Below the pieces are notes generated by a model. That model searched no databases, was not told the origin of the DNA, and saw only the letters and a program-made list of their open reading frames with translations. Both the position numbers and the translations under genes were made by a program. Below are positions 38,001 to 47,480 of a stretch of 64,000 bases of DNA, one piece after another. Source of the stretch: Rugalucina vietnamica (lineage: Eukaryota > Mollusca > Bivalvia > Lucinida > Lucinidae); the NCBI GenBank assembly GCA_964017185.1, contig OZ024870.1:27055621-27119620 (forward strand). The letters are read 5' to 3'. Every line of letters begins with the position of its first letter. Within the stretch, counting starts at the first letter, position 1.

Positions 38001-41000
38001 ACAGTAGCCTACCTGCAATTCGTTCCGGGTTGTTATAGTGGACCTCTAACATAACATATCGTGAGAATCTTGGACCGCCAATAGGTATTCCCGCCTCCTC
38101 GGGCATTGCAAGGGCCTGGTGAAGGTACAGAGTAAAACGTCAGATACAAACATTATCATGGTTATGTTACAATGGTTCTTGTAAGACTGTGAGGATAGAT
38201 CAGGATATGAGCTGGTCTCGCATGACACCAGCAGTTTTGATGTGACCACTACTACTAGTTAAACCACAGATTGTTATCTGCATAATTTATGAACGACAGA
38301 CAAGAACGCTCAGGTACGTGAACATCCTCATGCAATCGCAAGTTGGCTTCTTTAAAAAGAAACCAATGAAAAGGTCAGCAGCAGTTTGATATAAGAGCTT
38401 CCTTTTGCTCCAGATTTCAGTTTTGTTGATTCTGGTTTGTCATCAATTTCGATTCCCATACGTTTCAGTTTCGTATAAATATCGTTTCATGTTATGAACG
38501 CTTGACCAGTGTGTGTATCTGTCACTCAAGGGATTGACTAAAATTTCTGATGTTACAGAATCAAAGCTAATTCTAAAGAGAACACGATTACAATCAAATA
38601 TGTCGATATGTCACAGTGTAGAAAACCATTTTGCAGTGCAGTCAATTTGTGACAGAGTTCTGAATTTTGACTTGCAGCCACACTACCGGAGAGAGACCCA
38701 TGGGTCCGATGTGATGAACTAAAAGTCAGCCATCTAGAGTTCCTATAGTTTATGTACCCCTCATCAGGGTATCTACGATCTTAACTTAGATGCGCTATGA
38801 TAAGAAGTCGCCACGATCGAGACTGCTTGCTAGATATTTAACGCTTTTTGACAGGGAGTGTCAACAATGGATAAATTAAATTGTTTGCGGTGAACTGTCT
38901 AGTCAACATAGACGGGTTCACTAGTTTTTATTTAGCGCTTTATGTGAAAAAACGCGCAGTCGATCATGGGTACAATTTTCTTCATATTTAAAGTAAACAC
39001 TGTGGAAAAGGACCTTTTCCAATGATAGATAATCTTAAAGTTTGCAAATTCAATTAATACAAAATGTTATGACATCTCTAGCGTCTTTTTTTTTGTCTTT
39101 CAGTTTGCAGGTAATCACCAAATCTCGGATGAATTTGAAAGTCGGCCAGATCGCCCTAGTGACAGTGATGTAAGCATCCCTAGAGTGTTTGGGAAAAAAA
39201 ATCGATATTTAGTGAGATTGTGGCAACGGTAGCGGCTCCCATTACGAGGAAAAAGTTGAAGCCAGCAATATAAATAAGAAAAGTACGTGTAGGTGTTTAC
39301 ATGACGAGTTCCATTTTGACAATTCTTACCGCCGCTCCCATAGCCCAGGCCCCGATAACCTTCCTACACGCCGCTAGTTCTGGCGGTTTGCCCTCTGCCT
39401 GACCTGGTCCACTGTAGAAGCGAATGATTTCGTTGTCCTCCACCTCACAATGGAATACCTCCATGTGGTGTACGAGACCTTGACTCTCCTCCTGAATCAC
39501 ACCTTCATACTGAAGTGCAAGGAAATTGATGAGGGTTCAGTACCCGCAATGTCGGTAAAGTGCAAATTGACCACCGCCGGTAGTCAACGTAAAAAAAAGT
39601 TGATATACATCCAGTGGTCGTTTTGAGCGTTTCCTGTTATTAGTTTTCGCGAGTTTGGTGGATGTGGAAGGTAAGATGTTTTTTGATCAAAAACGTTTTA
39701 TAAAAATCAAAGAATGTCAGGCTATCAGTTTTTTGCCGTTGAATGTCTAGCCGAAGTGGTACTTGAAAAAAAATAAACCGTAAATAAACTGAATATGGCT
39801 CATATACCTTCGAACCTTTCCTCTGCTTCTAAAGGATCTTACATTTATACTTTATTTAGCAAGCTCGATTGTAATTTAGAAGACTTAAAGGCTACAAATT
39901 TTACTTGTCGTGTAGAATATTGAGTCCTATATGCAATTTGGGCCGCATGTCTATTTGAAGTTTTTGCATATGTTCATCGATTTGTTTTTCTTGGCTTTGC
40001 AGTAACGTAGATCGGCTTTGCAGATAGATGTACGGTAGCACATTTCTCGGCTTTCGCCAGAAGTGCAGCACATCTCTTATAAAATAACATGCAGTTCACT
40101 GACCGCTCCAATGCGATTTTGTTGTGATTTATCTTTGTTGTCTATTTATCCGGTCTGCCTCTCTGTTGTGCTCACCGAATGGCTACTTTACAGCGAAAAA
40201 AAATGATCTTGCTCTTTATGTCTCCACGAAGAACAAACATTTTACCGACCTTTATGACGTGGTGTTTCTCTCGGAGTGGCGGCAGTTTGGCAGTGTACCA
40301 CCAGTATGTGGTCTCCTCGGCTGGTACGGCCACCTACATTAGTATGTAAATAGAAAGACGAGTAATAAGTACATGTGGATAAATTTCTTCCCTGAAAGTT
40401 TTTCAGTGTATCGTAATTTGAATAATTCGAATATTCGTGGATTAGCGGAGAGGGTCGAGGTGGTTCATATTACATGTCGTATAGAGCGTCGAACAGTGAA
40501 TCAAGTGATCTGCGGCAACCGTGTGCCCTTGAAAAAGTCACATAAAAAAATTATTTCCTTGAACAAGACACATTTTTCTGAATGAGACGATAATCAGTGA
40601 CTCGTACAAACAAAATCAAACACAGTTGTGCTCCTTCGAAGTGCTCCGGCCGCTCTAGTATATTTGCTTTACTGAGATCAGAGACAAAGCCAATTTGTAA
40701 TAACGTATATAGCGCATGATTCATGTAAAAAAGTACAAGTAGGCAAAGATCAGGAAAAGGCGCAATCAGAAAAAGACTCCCACTCCAAAAACCAAGGTGG
40801 GAAAAAACCAAACTAACAATCAGGTACTTATACCATGAAAACATTTCGTAAGCCGAATGAGCAGCTATTTTCCCAATAGGTGGCCACTCAGTTACCTTAA
40901 CTTAACTAAAAATATGCAAACACATAAGGCGCCAACAGCACAAAAATATTTTAAACACCAAGACATAAAACAAAAAGAACCACCACAGAAGTATCGACTT

Positions 41001-44000
41001 GGAACGATCAGTAACACAAAGTTACTGGCGGGTTTAAATCGATTTTACACGGCCGTAACCTCACCCTCAGCTTCTGCAGTGGTTCATAACATTCAGTTAG
41101 TTCTTCGGTCCTCGTGGTGAATCTCTAACTAGTCAATGAATCATCAAGAACAAACAAATAAATCACGATAAACATCCTGATGAATCAAAATCCAGGACTC
41201 ACAGATTGAGTAAGCTGCCCGACGATGGAGATCCCTGGGCGCCGAATAACTTACTAACTCCGGAGCAAAAGAAAAAACATCAGTTGGACCCCGTCGGGCC
41301 AAGCAACAGACAAGAAGCTCCGGCCCCAACCAACTAAAATGAATAGCTTTAAGTCGGGGCCATCATAGAGTCATACGCCCGACCCACCGGCGTGCAATTA
41401 AAGAAGGCAGCATAGTTATCAACCATGATTGGGTTAAAAACTAAGCATGCAGACTGTCGCATAACATTCAAGTTATAATCTATACGTCTGTAACGTGTTA
41501 TGATTTTTCTAAACTGAAAAGAAAAATCATTACTTCCTATAAGTTTCTTAAATTTGTAAACCAAGTCACCATAAAATTCTGGTTCCGAAAGACCCTCACT
41601 TAAAAGCGTCTTTAACCCAACATTATATTTGGAAATCAATTCATAGTGTCTACGATAAAATTTAGAAAAGGTTTTTCGAAGTTTATGATACCGATAGCCC
41701 TGTTGGAGAAGTTTGGCCGTTAAAGATTTATTTCGAGCGTTGAAGTCTGTAACATGATTGCAGACTCTAGCAAACCTAATAAGTTGCGAAATGTATACAC
41801 CATAAGAAGCACGACGAGGAACGTCACCATCCAAAAAAGGAAAATTTACTATATCAAAATCAAAGTCATCGCGCTTATCATAAATTTTAGAAGAAACAAA
41901 TCCATTTGCAACAGAAAGATGTAGATCTAAAAAGGGGGTTTCGGTATCCGAGATATTGGCTTTGTTCAACTGTAGTTCAGATGGATAAATTTGATTGACC
42001 ATACCTTCAAAATAAGGGTTGTCAATGTTCAAAAGGTCATCGAGGTACCTAGAAGTGGAATTAAAAGCCTCGATAACATCAGCTTGATTATCATGGTTAA
42101 GAGAATCCATGAAATCTCTTTCGTAGCAGTATAAAAATAAATCAGCTACGAGAGGTGCGCAATTTGTACCCATCGGAATTCCAACAATTTGTCTGTATAA
42201 CTTGGTCCCAAATCTAATATAAATATTATCCAGGAGATAGGATAAGGCGTCGCACACATTCTGACATGACCAAAGTGTATACTGACTTTGGTCAGAGGAA
42301 GTGGAAAAAAGCCTTTCTGTCATTACATGCCAAATAAAGTGAACCATAGTTTTTTAATGCCCTTTTGAAGGTCCACTCTATCAAATCTAGAAGTTTTTCT
42401 TTTATTAGATTAATATGTGGTAAAGTTGTATACAGAGTAGAAAAATCATATGTGGACAAGCTCGTCGCACGGAACCCTCTACACTTCAATTTATTGAGCA
42501 CCTCACCAGAATTTTTTATTGACCAAAACCAATTTTTATTTGAAGTTTCATACAATGTCTCACAGTATCTTATAACATGAGATTTGATAGCAGTAAGACA
42601 GGAAGTTAATAATTTAGAAAGTTCAGTAGTAGTACAAGAGCTAGAATTTGCAATAAATCTTGCTTTGTATGGTCTTTTGTGAAGCTTAGGTAACCAATAC
42701 ATCGTAGGAAGTTTGTCTTGGCCTTCATTGACACAAACAGAAAACTTAACAGGTAAATCGTTTAAGTGGGCATTAACTACAGACATTTCATCAGTATCTG
42801 TCTCCAGATAAGCCCTGGTACCATCCAGCTCCTGTTTTAAGGTGTTAACGTAGTGAAGCCTACAAACAACAACAACATTGTTTGCGGCTTTGTCTGCCGG
42901 AACCAAGACATACTTTCTGTGAAATTCTTGGATACCCTGCTTCAAATGCCTAAATGACGATTTAGGTTTAGGAGGTAAAAGATTAGTATTTTGTGAATAA
43001 AACTGTATACGTTTATCCACGATAGTGAAGATACTTCTTTTCCATTCTTTAAGAGCATTATCCTCAACACCCTCTCGTTTACACCATCGATTACCGAAAT
43101 CATTCAATGCAGATGCAATCTCCTCTCTACATTTATCGAAATTGATGTAGGAGAGGAATCTATATTTCGGACCTTTAGAAACAATTTTGCGAATTCTAGA
43201 ATCCGAAATTATTTTTAAATTTCCAGTAACTATATGTCCGGCTGGTTGATAAACAAATTTTGAATCTTTACAATCTCAAGACTTAGGAGTATTAGCATGG
43301 ATATCAAGATCAGAAACAAGTTTATTGAAATTAAAAATAGTATTTCTGATTGGTTTATTATATTTGTAACAAATAATAGGAGGTTCTGAATTTTGGAAGT
43401 ACGTAGGTATGGACTGTATCACTGATTTATCCTGGAATATGCTTGGTAAATCAATAAAGTCAATTCCTTTATTAATGAAAGGAATTTTAATAAAACTTCT
43501 AATGTGATTAGATTCGGAATCGATAAATGGACGAAGAGCATGCTGAGTAGTAACCCCCTAAATAGTTACTATCGCTTCTGTATACTACTCACACTCGGGG
43601 CTGTGACCTCGAATGTCCACATATCGCCCGGCATCTCTGGCTCCTGTATGTCTGGCTTTAACAGCTGCACTCGTTGGAGGCCCGGTGAGAGTCCGGTCAT
43701 ATTTAGGCCATCGAGGGTCACTACCGGCATCTGCGACTCGAAGTATACAATGTGAGTAGTGCCATTCTGGAAGCGAAACCAATGACGAATGGATTTCTCC
43801 ATCATTAAATATTCAAATATTCGCCTAAAATAAACTACTTATTTGGAACGGTTTGATATAAATACAGCTCAACAGATTCTCCCAACAAATTGTGAAAATA
43901 ATGGATAGATGGCTATATGAGTTCCATTTAACATAGTTACGTAGGTCATTCAAAAAGTAATGCAATATGTAGCGTATTTTTGTGCATTTTCACCAGACAG

Positions 44001-46531
44001 AGGTAATGTTTTTAATTTCTGAAAGTCTGATTCAATATGCATTCAGGAAAGTAAACATCAACTAAATCGGACCATACACTTTATGTTGCTTAGCAACCAT
44101 AGAATGGCAGCGAATGTGTCGTGGCCGCGAAAACCACTTTTCAAAAATTGAAAATATAATCATAAAGCTTTGGTATTTCTTTGTTAGTAATTTAAATAGC
44201 TATCTTTATACATGTTTGTGTAAAATCACCTTAGCCAGAAATTTCTACGCAACTGCAATGTTCATACAGCCCCACACGTGTCAATTGTTGCTTAGCAACA
44301 CCAGAACCTATGCGATTTCGGTTTTATACATTTCCCATAGATTTTGGTTGCTAGGCAACGAAAAATGTTATCTGAGATTTGCATTTTATAGCAAGTAGTT
44401 TACAAAGTGTCGATGGCAGATACAAATAGGCGTATAAATATTCGATTTAACAAACTAGATGTTAAATTGTAGCAGAAATTGTAACTCTACCCCCATTTTT
44501 TACCCTTCGATCGAGAAATTTTAGTCATTTTTTTTAACTTTGATTGGGTGTCATTTAAAATGTATCAATCAGATTACATTATCTTTAACATCAAATGCAA
44601 CTATCTTAAGTTCGGTGTAAGAAAATAAAGTGAATATGTTTATGTTGGGTTTCATGTCACCATGGCAACGGTTTTAAGAGTCGTGGCCAAGTGCCTTTAC
44701 ACAGTGTTCTATTGTTGCTAGGCAACAGGAAGTCGAGCATGTGACTAGGTGTTGAACTGTCTCGCAGAGGGCAAATTGAATTTATGTTTCAAGAAAGCTA
44801 ACTCATACTTTAATAACGTGTTCAAACAAAAAAAAAAAAAAAAAAAAATATGGTCAATATTGCATTACTTATTGAATGACCCTCGTATATCAAACATTAT
44901 TCCTCAACATTGGTTTGTTAGTCCTTATCATTAAATTTTAAGGCCTGGTTTTAAATACAAGCTTCATATGTTCAAGTAAACCAGACACTCGTCTTACATC
45001 AAATAAATAATCTTCGTCATCACAGGTGTCAAATTTTCTCTGAAATTCCAGTACTGTAGCACAGTTTCCGTGGTCGGACTCCGCTCTGTTACCCTTGCAG
45101 TCACCAACGTGTGCGTGGGTCAGTAGATAGTCTTGACGTTTATCCACAAACATAATTGCGTCAGCGTTCGTGTGCGTGTCCTGTCAAAATATTTAAGGAG
45201 CTTTAAATTTTAAATAACGAAGTAAAAATGTGACAGAATAAGACATAAATACAGCTTTTATGTGCATGGAAATTATACTCGGAGGCAAAATAAAGTATAC
45301 ACGTTTTGATTGTCCATAGTTTCCATCATAAATCGCATTTTGGTACGCTCTTGGACTTTGACATTTCTGAGAGTAAGTCAGGATGGCTGTTGCGAAACGC
45401 GTAATTTTGCATCTTCTGAGTCGAATGGAAGAAATTTAGAAAATACTCATTTTGTTATTTAACACATCAGATTAAAGTTTATAAAATTTTCTAAGTGCTG
45501 ATAACCTATAAAAAGTTCGCAAAATCCAAACTTCATGAAAATGGCTTCTTACACCTTTTCGCAAAATTCCTACTGTGTCTATGATATCAATATGGACGGA
45601 TTTTCGAATATAGACGAATTTTCAATCGCAAAAGGAAGAGGAAAGGTAAATACTTATTACGTATATTTTATACCACATTATTTGGCATCATAAATAATAT
45701 GACCATAACTTATAAAAGTTTGTCGGAAAACGGAAAAAAGTGTCTATTTTAACATTTTGTATGGTTTTCCTATTCGATTCGACAGTAACACAAGTAAGCG
45801 CTCGGGTATTTCCGTAAATCCGATAAAAGCCGATTGTGCCAGTGAAGGCTATTTTTCTCTATGCATACACAGGCTACATGTCGACTTGTCAATTTTGCAC
45901 ATACACCAGACCGGACCGTCAATTAAACCTCAAAGTTGTTTTCCACAGCAAACCGCAATTTACAAAATTTTGATGGTACGATCTTGATAAATTTGAACCC
46001 GCCCCAATTTGTAACCACGGCTCCCAGCCCCGTAGGAGGAGGGCCACCTAGCTTGGATTTGACTTAATCATAGCCCCCGCAGTGCTTGTGAATAACCGGG
46101 TTTTCTTTACAGACAAATAGGGCTGCGGGGGATATAAACACCTCATCCGCACTGCGGGGAATGTATATGAAAGTACCTGCTATTCCCCGCGACTGGGACG
46201 TGGTTACAAATGCCAAATGCAAACAGCGCTTTACCGAAAGTGACATTACCTGAAAGTGGTGTTCCCGATCCGCGTCTGTCCAAAACACCACCATATCAGC
46301 ATGTTCCGGTTCACCATAGTCAGAGAATCCCACACCGAACCACGCCCCGGGAGTAACGCTTGCCGTCAGGTGAAAATACACAACATTATGGCGGTAACTG
46401 ACCCTCCAAGACAATTGCAGGGCTTTATTTCTATCCAGAAACACCGAATATGGGTACTTCAAATCTCTCGTACAGTATGCCGATATTATGCAAACATAGC
46501 AAAGGAATAACGTGATACGAAGATTTCGCAT
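25979..46531 (-). CDS. DBH: Dopamine/tyramine beta-hydroxylase (copper type II monooxygenase), complete, 12 exons
   Basis: Minus-strand exons, 5' to 3': 46531-46250, 45180-44998, 43766-43593, 40333-40250, 39509-39330, 38115-38013, 31320-31154, 30763-30581, 30287-30228, 29269-29142, 27054-26901, 26065-25979. Total 1785 nt, 594 codons plus TAG; all junctions in phase. Human DBH is 617 residues. Order: signal peptide (1-~20), DOMON (~30-190), N copper domain (~200-335), C copper domain (~336-515), C-terminal segment. By alignment the CuH ligands are H255, H256 and H327 and the CuM ligands H406, H408 and M481; all are present. The family hydroxylates dopamine to noradrenaline or tyramine to octopamine in the secretory pathway; which one applies cannot be told here. 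QLHTHLTG, DNHYSPHFQEIR and EMCVNYVHYYP are strongly DBH/Tbh rather than MOXD-like. Oddities: loss of one conserved disulfide pair, two extra cysteines, no interchain cysteines. Confidence 0.92.
26329..26853 (-). mobile_element. Penelope-like family, 3' fragment
   Basis: Same 3' sequence as at 22727-23343, with an internal deletion. Lies in the last intron of gene B (26066-26900), in the sense direction, and makes up most of it. Confidence 0.7.
26901..27054 (-). CDS. DBH: Gene B exon 11
   Basis: Residues 515-566. IEWTPLNAFMLNVLYSSSP and ISMQCNQSDGSRF match the VPWNSF...ISMHCN region; the CN cysteine pairs in DBH with the second Cys of the GYCxxxC motif (here in exon 7). The short cysteine-bearing loop upstream that forms interchain disulfides in human DBH is replaced by a Ser/Asn-rich stretch without cysteine. 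Confidence 0.88.
27144..28944. mobile_element. 1.8 kb foldback element
   Basis: Ends AAGGATGTTCGCTGCCAATG and its complement. Arms about 27144-28055 and 28140-28944 are close inverted copies, so almost the whole element is palindromic. The centre carries two copies of an ACGAGATATTCAACAAA block (28041, 28087). Reading frames at 27408-27590 and 28747-28499 are the same sequence in opposite arms. In gene B intron 10. Confidence 0.8.
29142..29269 (-). CDS. DBH: Gene B exon 10, CuM methionine
   Basis: Residues 473-514. GGFAISDEMCVNYVHYYP is the signature around the methionine copper ligand (M481 here); the next cysteine closes a disulfide with the ITTC cysteine of exon 9. NLEVCKSS provides the partner of the first cysteine of GYC. 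Ends FKFMHE across the next junction (phase 2). Confidence 0.92.
29978..30010. repeat. Perfect hairpin inside a dispersed repeat
   Basis: CGTTAGAACCGCCTC, an AGC loop and GAGGCGGTTCTAACG form a perfect 15 bp stem in gene B intron 9. Flanks (29870-30200) resemble 47370-47610 (GGGGTATA, TGATCCAAAACA, TTTTTACRGCT blocks), so this is a repeat family. The hairpin itself is not present in the second copy. Confidence 0.7.
30228..30287 (-). CDS. DBH: Gene B exon 9 (20 codons)
   Basis: Residues 453-472: GDLLITTC then TTDRENATI, matching the GDVLITSCTYNTEDRE segment. Acceptor ATTACAG, donor GTAATT; exactly 60 nt, phase 0-0. The usual YN before T is replaced by DQ. Confidence 0.85.
30581..30763 (-). 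CDS. DBH: Gene B exon 8, CuM histidines
   Basis: Residues 392-452. GLPPRGINIYASQLHTHLTGR carries both CuM histidines (H406, H408); DNHYSPHFQEIRRL follows. The acceptor region and first ~30 bases are part of a tandem triplication (30735-30925) that creates a decoy acceptor upstream. Confidence 0.92.
31154..31320 (-). CDS. DBH: Gene B exon 7
   Basis: Residues 336-391. VDSSGIRFYVTSQLR, NDAGIMELGLEYTNKMAIPP and GYCIPEC. Both cysteines of GYCxxxC are present. Donor GTTAGT. The 6.7 kb intron upstream (31321-38012) contains the 4.5 kb palindromic transposon and retroelement fragments. Confidence 0.92.
31452..35945 (-). mobile_element. 4.5 kb DNA transposon-like palindrome with decayed protein remnants
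   Basis: Ends TATAGCCCGAG in inverted orientation, with long arms: left about 31452-32916, right about 33763-35945. Each arm carries the same protein fragment (plus 32266-32773; minus 35133-34625) with GYHYSCYKTFTAV and CIFCQKK, a cysteine-rich block found in invertebrate transposon-associated proteins (recalled, not checked). The central minus-strand part (33461-32893) encodes HACLGLGLKSIVGIRKVIE and SGSDTLHDTNGI. All frames are broken. The right arm alone has a 718 bp retroelement insertion. I cannot name the superfamily. Confidence 0.65.
33923..34640 (+). mobile_element. Penelope-like 3' sequences, tandem, inserted in one arm of the palindrome
   Basis: Starts AAGAACTAACTAAATGTTGT and ends ...TTGTACCTTTTT. 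The host sequence TTTTTGTG appears on its left and GTG resumes on its right, whereas the opposite arm (32745-32760) is uninterrupted. The block with AACCACTGCAGAAGCTGAGG occurs twice (33946 and 34284), i.e. two partial copies in tandem. Confidence 0.7.
36813..37400 (-). pseudogene. Non-LTR retrotransposon ORF2 C-terminal remnant
   Basis: Minus strand encodes FRLSNHRLNIEVARYSRTP, RTCNICSSS and DEFHFLCICSKY, a C-terminal Cys/His segment typical of LINE ORF2 proteins; upstream, VWDNKTTLSVQRLMHAVKK is also similar. Frames are broken and no RT core is left. In gene B intron 6. Confidence 0.6.
37424..37783 (+). mobile_element. Penelope-like family, short 3' fragment
   Basis: Contains CATCGTCGGGCAGCTTACTC, AACCACTGCAGAAGCTGATG and the 3' terminus CTTGTACCTTTT with internal deletions relative to other copies. 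Confidence 0.7.
37797..37960 (+). mobile_element. Short dispersed SINE-like repeat, truncated copy
   Basis: Shares GATCAGCTGTGCAGTAACTG, the CCTTTGTTTTCG block and GATAGTACAAT with 46838-47070 and 48545-48775. Confidence 0.6.
38013..38115 (-). CDS. DBH: Gene B exon 6, third CuH histidine
   Basis: Residues 302-335 plus one base. MPEEAGIPIGGPRFSRYVML then EVHYNNP; H327 is the third CuH ligand by alignment with human H333. Ends in phase 1 before GTAGGC. Introns on either side (to 39329) contain no further recognisable gene. Confidence 0.9.
39330..39509 (-). CDS. DBH: Gene B exon 5, CuH histidine pair
   Basis: Residues 242-301. GLVHHMEVFHC carries the CuH histidines H255/H256 and C262; YSGPGQAEGKP and ELAACRKV follow. 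C262 and C289 are a conserved disulfide pair. The SGPC cysteine of DBH is glycine here (G277). Confidence 0.92.
40250..40333 (-). CDS. DBH: Gene B exon 4 (28 codons)
   Basis: Residues 214-241: VAVPAEETTYWWYTAKLPP then LREKHHVIK. Matches the TTYWCxxxxLP...HHIIK segment. The family cysteine after YW is tryptophan (W225, codon TGG). Acceptor AATGTAG fits; the donor GTCGGT is a poor match to consensus but is the only one that keeps frame with exon 5. Confidence 0.88.
40728..43550 (-). mobile_element. Penelope-like reverse transcriptase element, longest copy, inactivated
   Basis: Minus strand. Coding part about 43545-41349 in two overlapping frames (43107-42292 and 42347-41349) joined by a one-base frameshift near 42305, plus an in-frame TGA near 43278. 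RT landmarks: LPKLHKRPYKARFI, YDFSTLYTTLP, QIVGIPMGTNCAPLVADLF, the catalytic RYLDDLL and TPFLDLHLSV. These resemble Penelope-like RTs, but no GIY-YIG endonuclease follows, so it is an endonuclease-lacking relative or a neighbouring RT class. The noncoding 3' tail (41340-40728) is shared with seven other copies in the window. 5' end truncated about 40 bp from the gene B exon 3 donor. Confidence 0.7.
43593..43766 (-). CDS. DBH: Gene B exon 3, end of DOMON domain
   Basis: Residues 156-213. NGTTHIVYFESQ, LDGLNMTGLSPGLQRVQLL and KPDIQEPEMPGDMWTFEV, matching the DBH region that links DOMON to the first copper domain. Acceptor CTTCCAG, donor GTGAGT, phase 0-0. Confidence 0.92.
43938..44887. mobile_element. 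Mariner-ended MITE with five X-box-like palindromes, copy 2
   Basis: Same element as 4472-5406, in gene B intron 2. All five palindromes are kept: 44085-44097, 44287-44299, 44347-44359, 44656-44669, 44714-44726. Carries a longer A-tract (44828-44849). TA borders. Confidence 0.8.
44998..45180 (-). CDS. DBH: Gene B exon 2, DOMON domain middle
   Basis: Residues 95-155. DTHTNADAIMFVDKRQDY aligns to DBH. A segment of about 12 extra residues (VGDCKGNRAESDHGNC, 119-134) brings two cysteines, C122 and C134, absent from human DBH. FDTCDDEDYLFD holds C147, the DOMON partner of the C-terminal cysteine. Donor GTAAGA. Confidence 0.92.
46250..46531 (-). CDS. DBH: Gene B exon 1, signal peptide and DOMON start
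   Basis: Residues 1-94. The ATG at 46531 is followed by a hydrophobic stretch LRITLFLCYVCIISAYC, a typical signal peptide, then LKYPYSVFLD, ALQLSWRVSYR, VTPGAWFGVGFSDYGE and ADMVVFWTDADREH. No earlier in-frame ATG fits. Donor GTAATG, phase 0. Confidence 0.9.
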
Positions 46532-46673
46532 TCTAATTCACAACCAAATTGAATCATGCAAACCAAATAATCTTAAAGAAATAAAAATAAATTGTGAGAC
46601 TTCGTTTAATAGTTAGATGTCATATTAACGTCCCTCTACATTACTTATAAAAATGTTGTACCGTTGCTATGCC

Positions 46674-46682
46674 TTTTATATA
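46674..46682 (-). promoter_or_regulatory. Candidate TATA box of gene B
   Basis: Minus strand reads TATATAAAAGG about 145 bp before the gene B ATG. A start site some 30 bp downstream would give a 5' UTR of about 115 nt. Position and sequence only; no transcript evidence. Confidence 0.4.
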
Positions 46683-46837
46683 CGTCCCTATAATCCTGCA
46701 AACAGAATATCCCTAAACCTATACGTACGATATTAAGCTGCTCAAGAAGGATTTCTAGGAAACGTTATAAAGCAAAGGTTGTCCTAATCGCGTCGTGTTA
46801 ACAATTACAAAAGACCATCAATACTTGAGCCTCCGCA

Positions 46838-47070
46838 ACAGAAAACCAACAATCTGCATATGCGAAAACAAAGACGCAGATCAGCTTTGCAGTATCTCCT
46901 CAGCTGATCAGCGCCTTTGTTTTCGCAACAAGGGTAGTACAATAACGCATCTTCTAATCCGAAAGTTTGAGCTTCTAGCCTGCATCTGTGACTGTACATG
47001 CCGGTTTGAGTCGGACCTGGTCGGAAACCCAAATTGTTGGTTTTCACAAGCGAAGGCTCACGTTAAATCA
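46838..47070 (+). mobile_element. Short dispersed SINE-like repeat, copy
   Basis: About 230 bp shared with 48545-48775: GATCAGCT...GCAGTA, a CCTTTGTTTTCG block, GTAGTACAATA, TTCTAGCCTGCATCTGTGAC, and a GGACCTGGTCGGAAACCCAA end. Upstream of gene B. No clear A-box, so its origin is uncertain. Confidence 0.6.
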
Positions 47071-47427
47071 CCAGGGATTGCGTATTCAGATATAAATTGC
47101 TGCCTAGAGATGTAAATAAACAGTCAAAAGTGTCGCGTGTTTGGACAGGAAAAGATTCTTGAGAATAAATTGCTCTAATCTTTTCTAGGCTCAGCCATTC
47201 TTCCAAGCCTTATCAAGACCTCTTGTTAATCAAGCGTCAATAAAATATTCACAAATGCAATAATGTTGATCTGAATGAAAAGCACGCGTCTGTTGAATAT
47301 TTGGCGAAAATATTTGCAGACAATAAATAAATGCGTGATCAGGCCATCTGGAAAACTTGTTTAATATAAATACCTCCTTAAACCCCACCTTTATATAGCA
47401 AAACTGGGGTATGCAGGGGTATAAAAT

Positions 47428-47436
<9 letters not shown>

Positions 47437-47479
<43 letters not shown>
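47437..47479. repeat. (CT)n microsatellite
   Basis: About 21 CT units within a repeat resembling 29870-30200. Confidence 0.95.

Positions 47480-47480
<1 letters not shown>

Noticed and set aside
41349-43107. A host telomerase or retroviral-type reverse transcriptase gene
   Set aside because: Frameshifted, with an in-frame stop, and the 3' tail is shared by seven other truncated copies in the window; no protease, integrase, RNase H or LTR. It is a retrotransposon.
45541-45645. ATG opening MASYTFSQNSYC with a GTAAAT donor at 45646, + strand, in gene B intron 1
   Set aside because: Only about 35 codons, no partner exon found and no second copy, so it cannot be told from chance.
29142-46531. 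Assignment of gene B to MOXD1-like monooxygenases
   Set aside because: The first exons alone fit either, but exons 5-12 (VHHMEVF, QLHTHLTG, HYSPHFQEIR, DEMCVNYVHYYP, NLEVCKSS) align better with dopamine/tyramine beta-hydroxylases.
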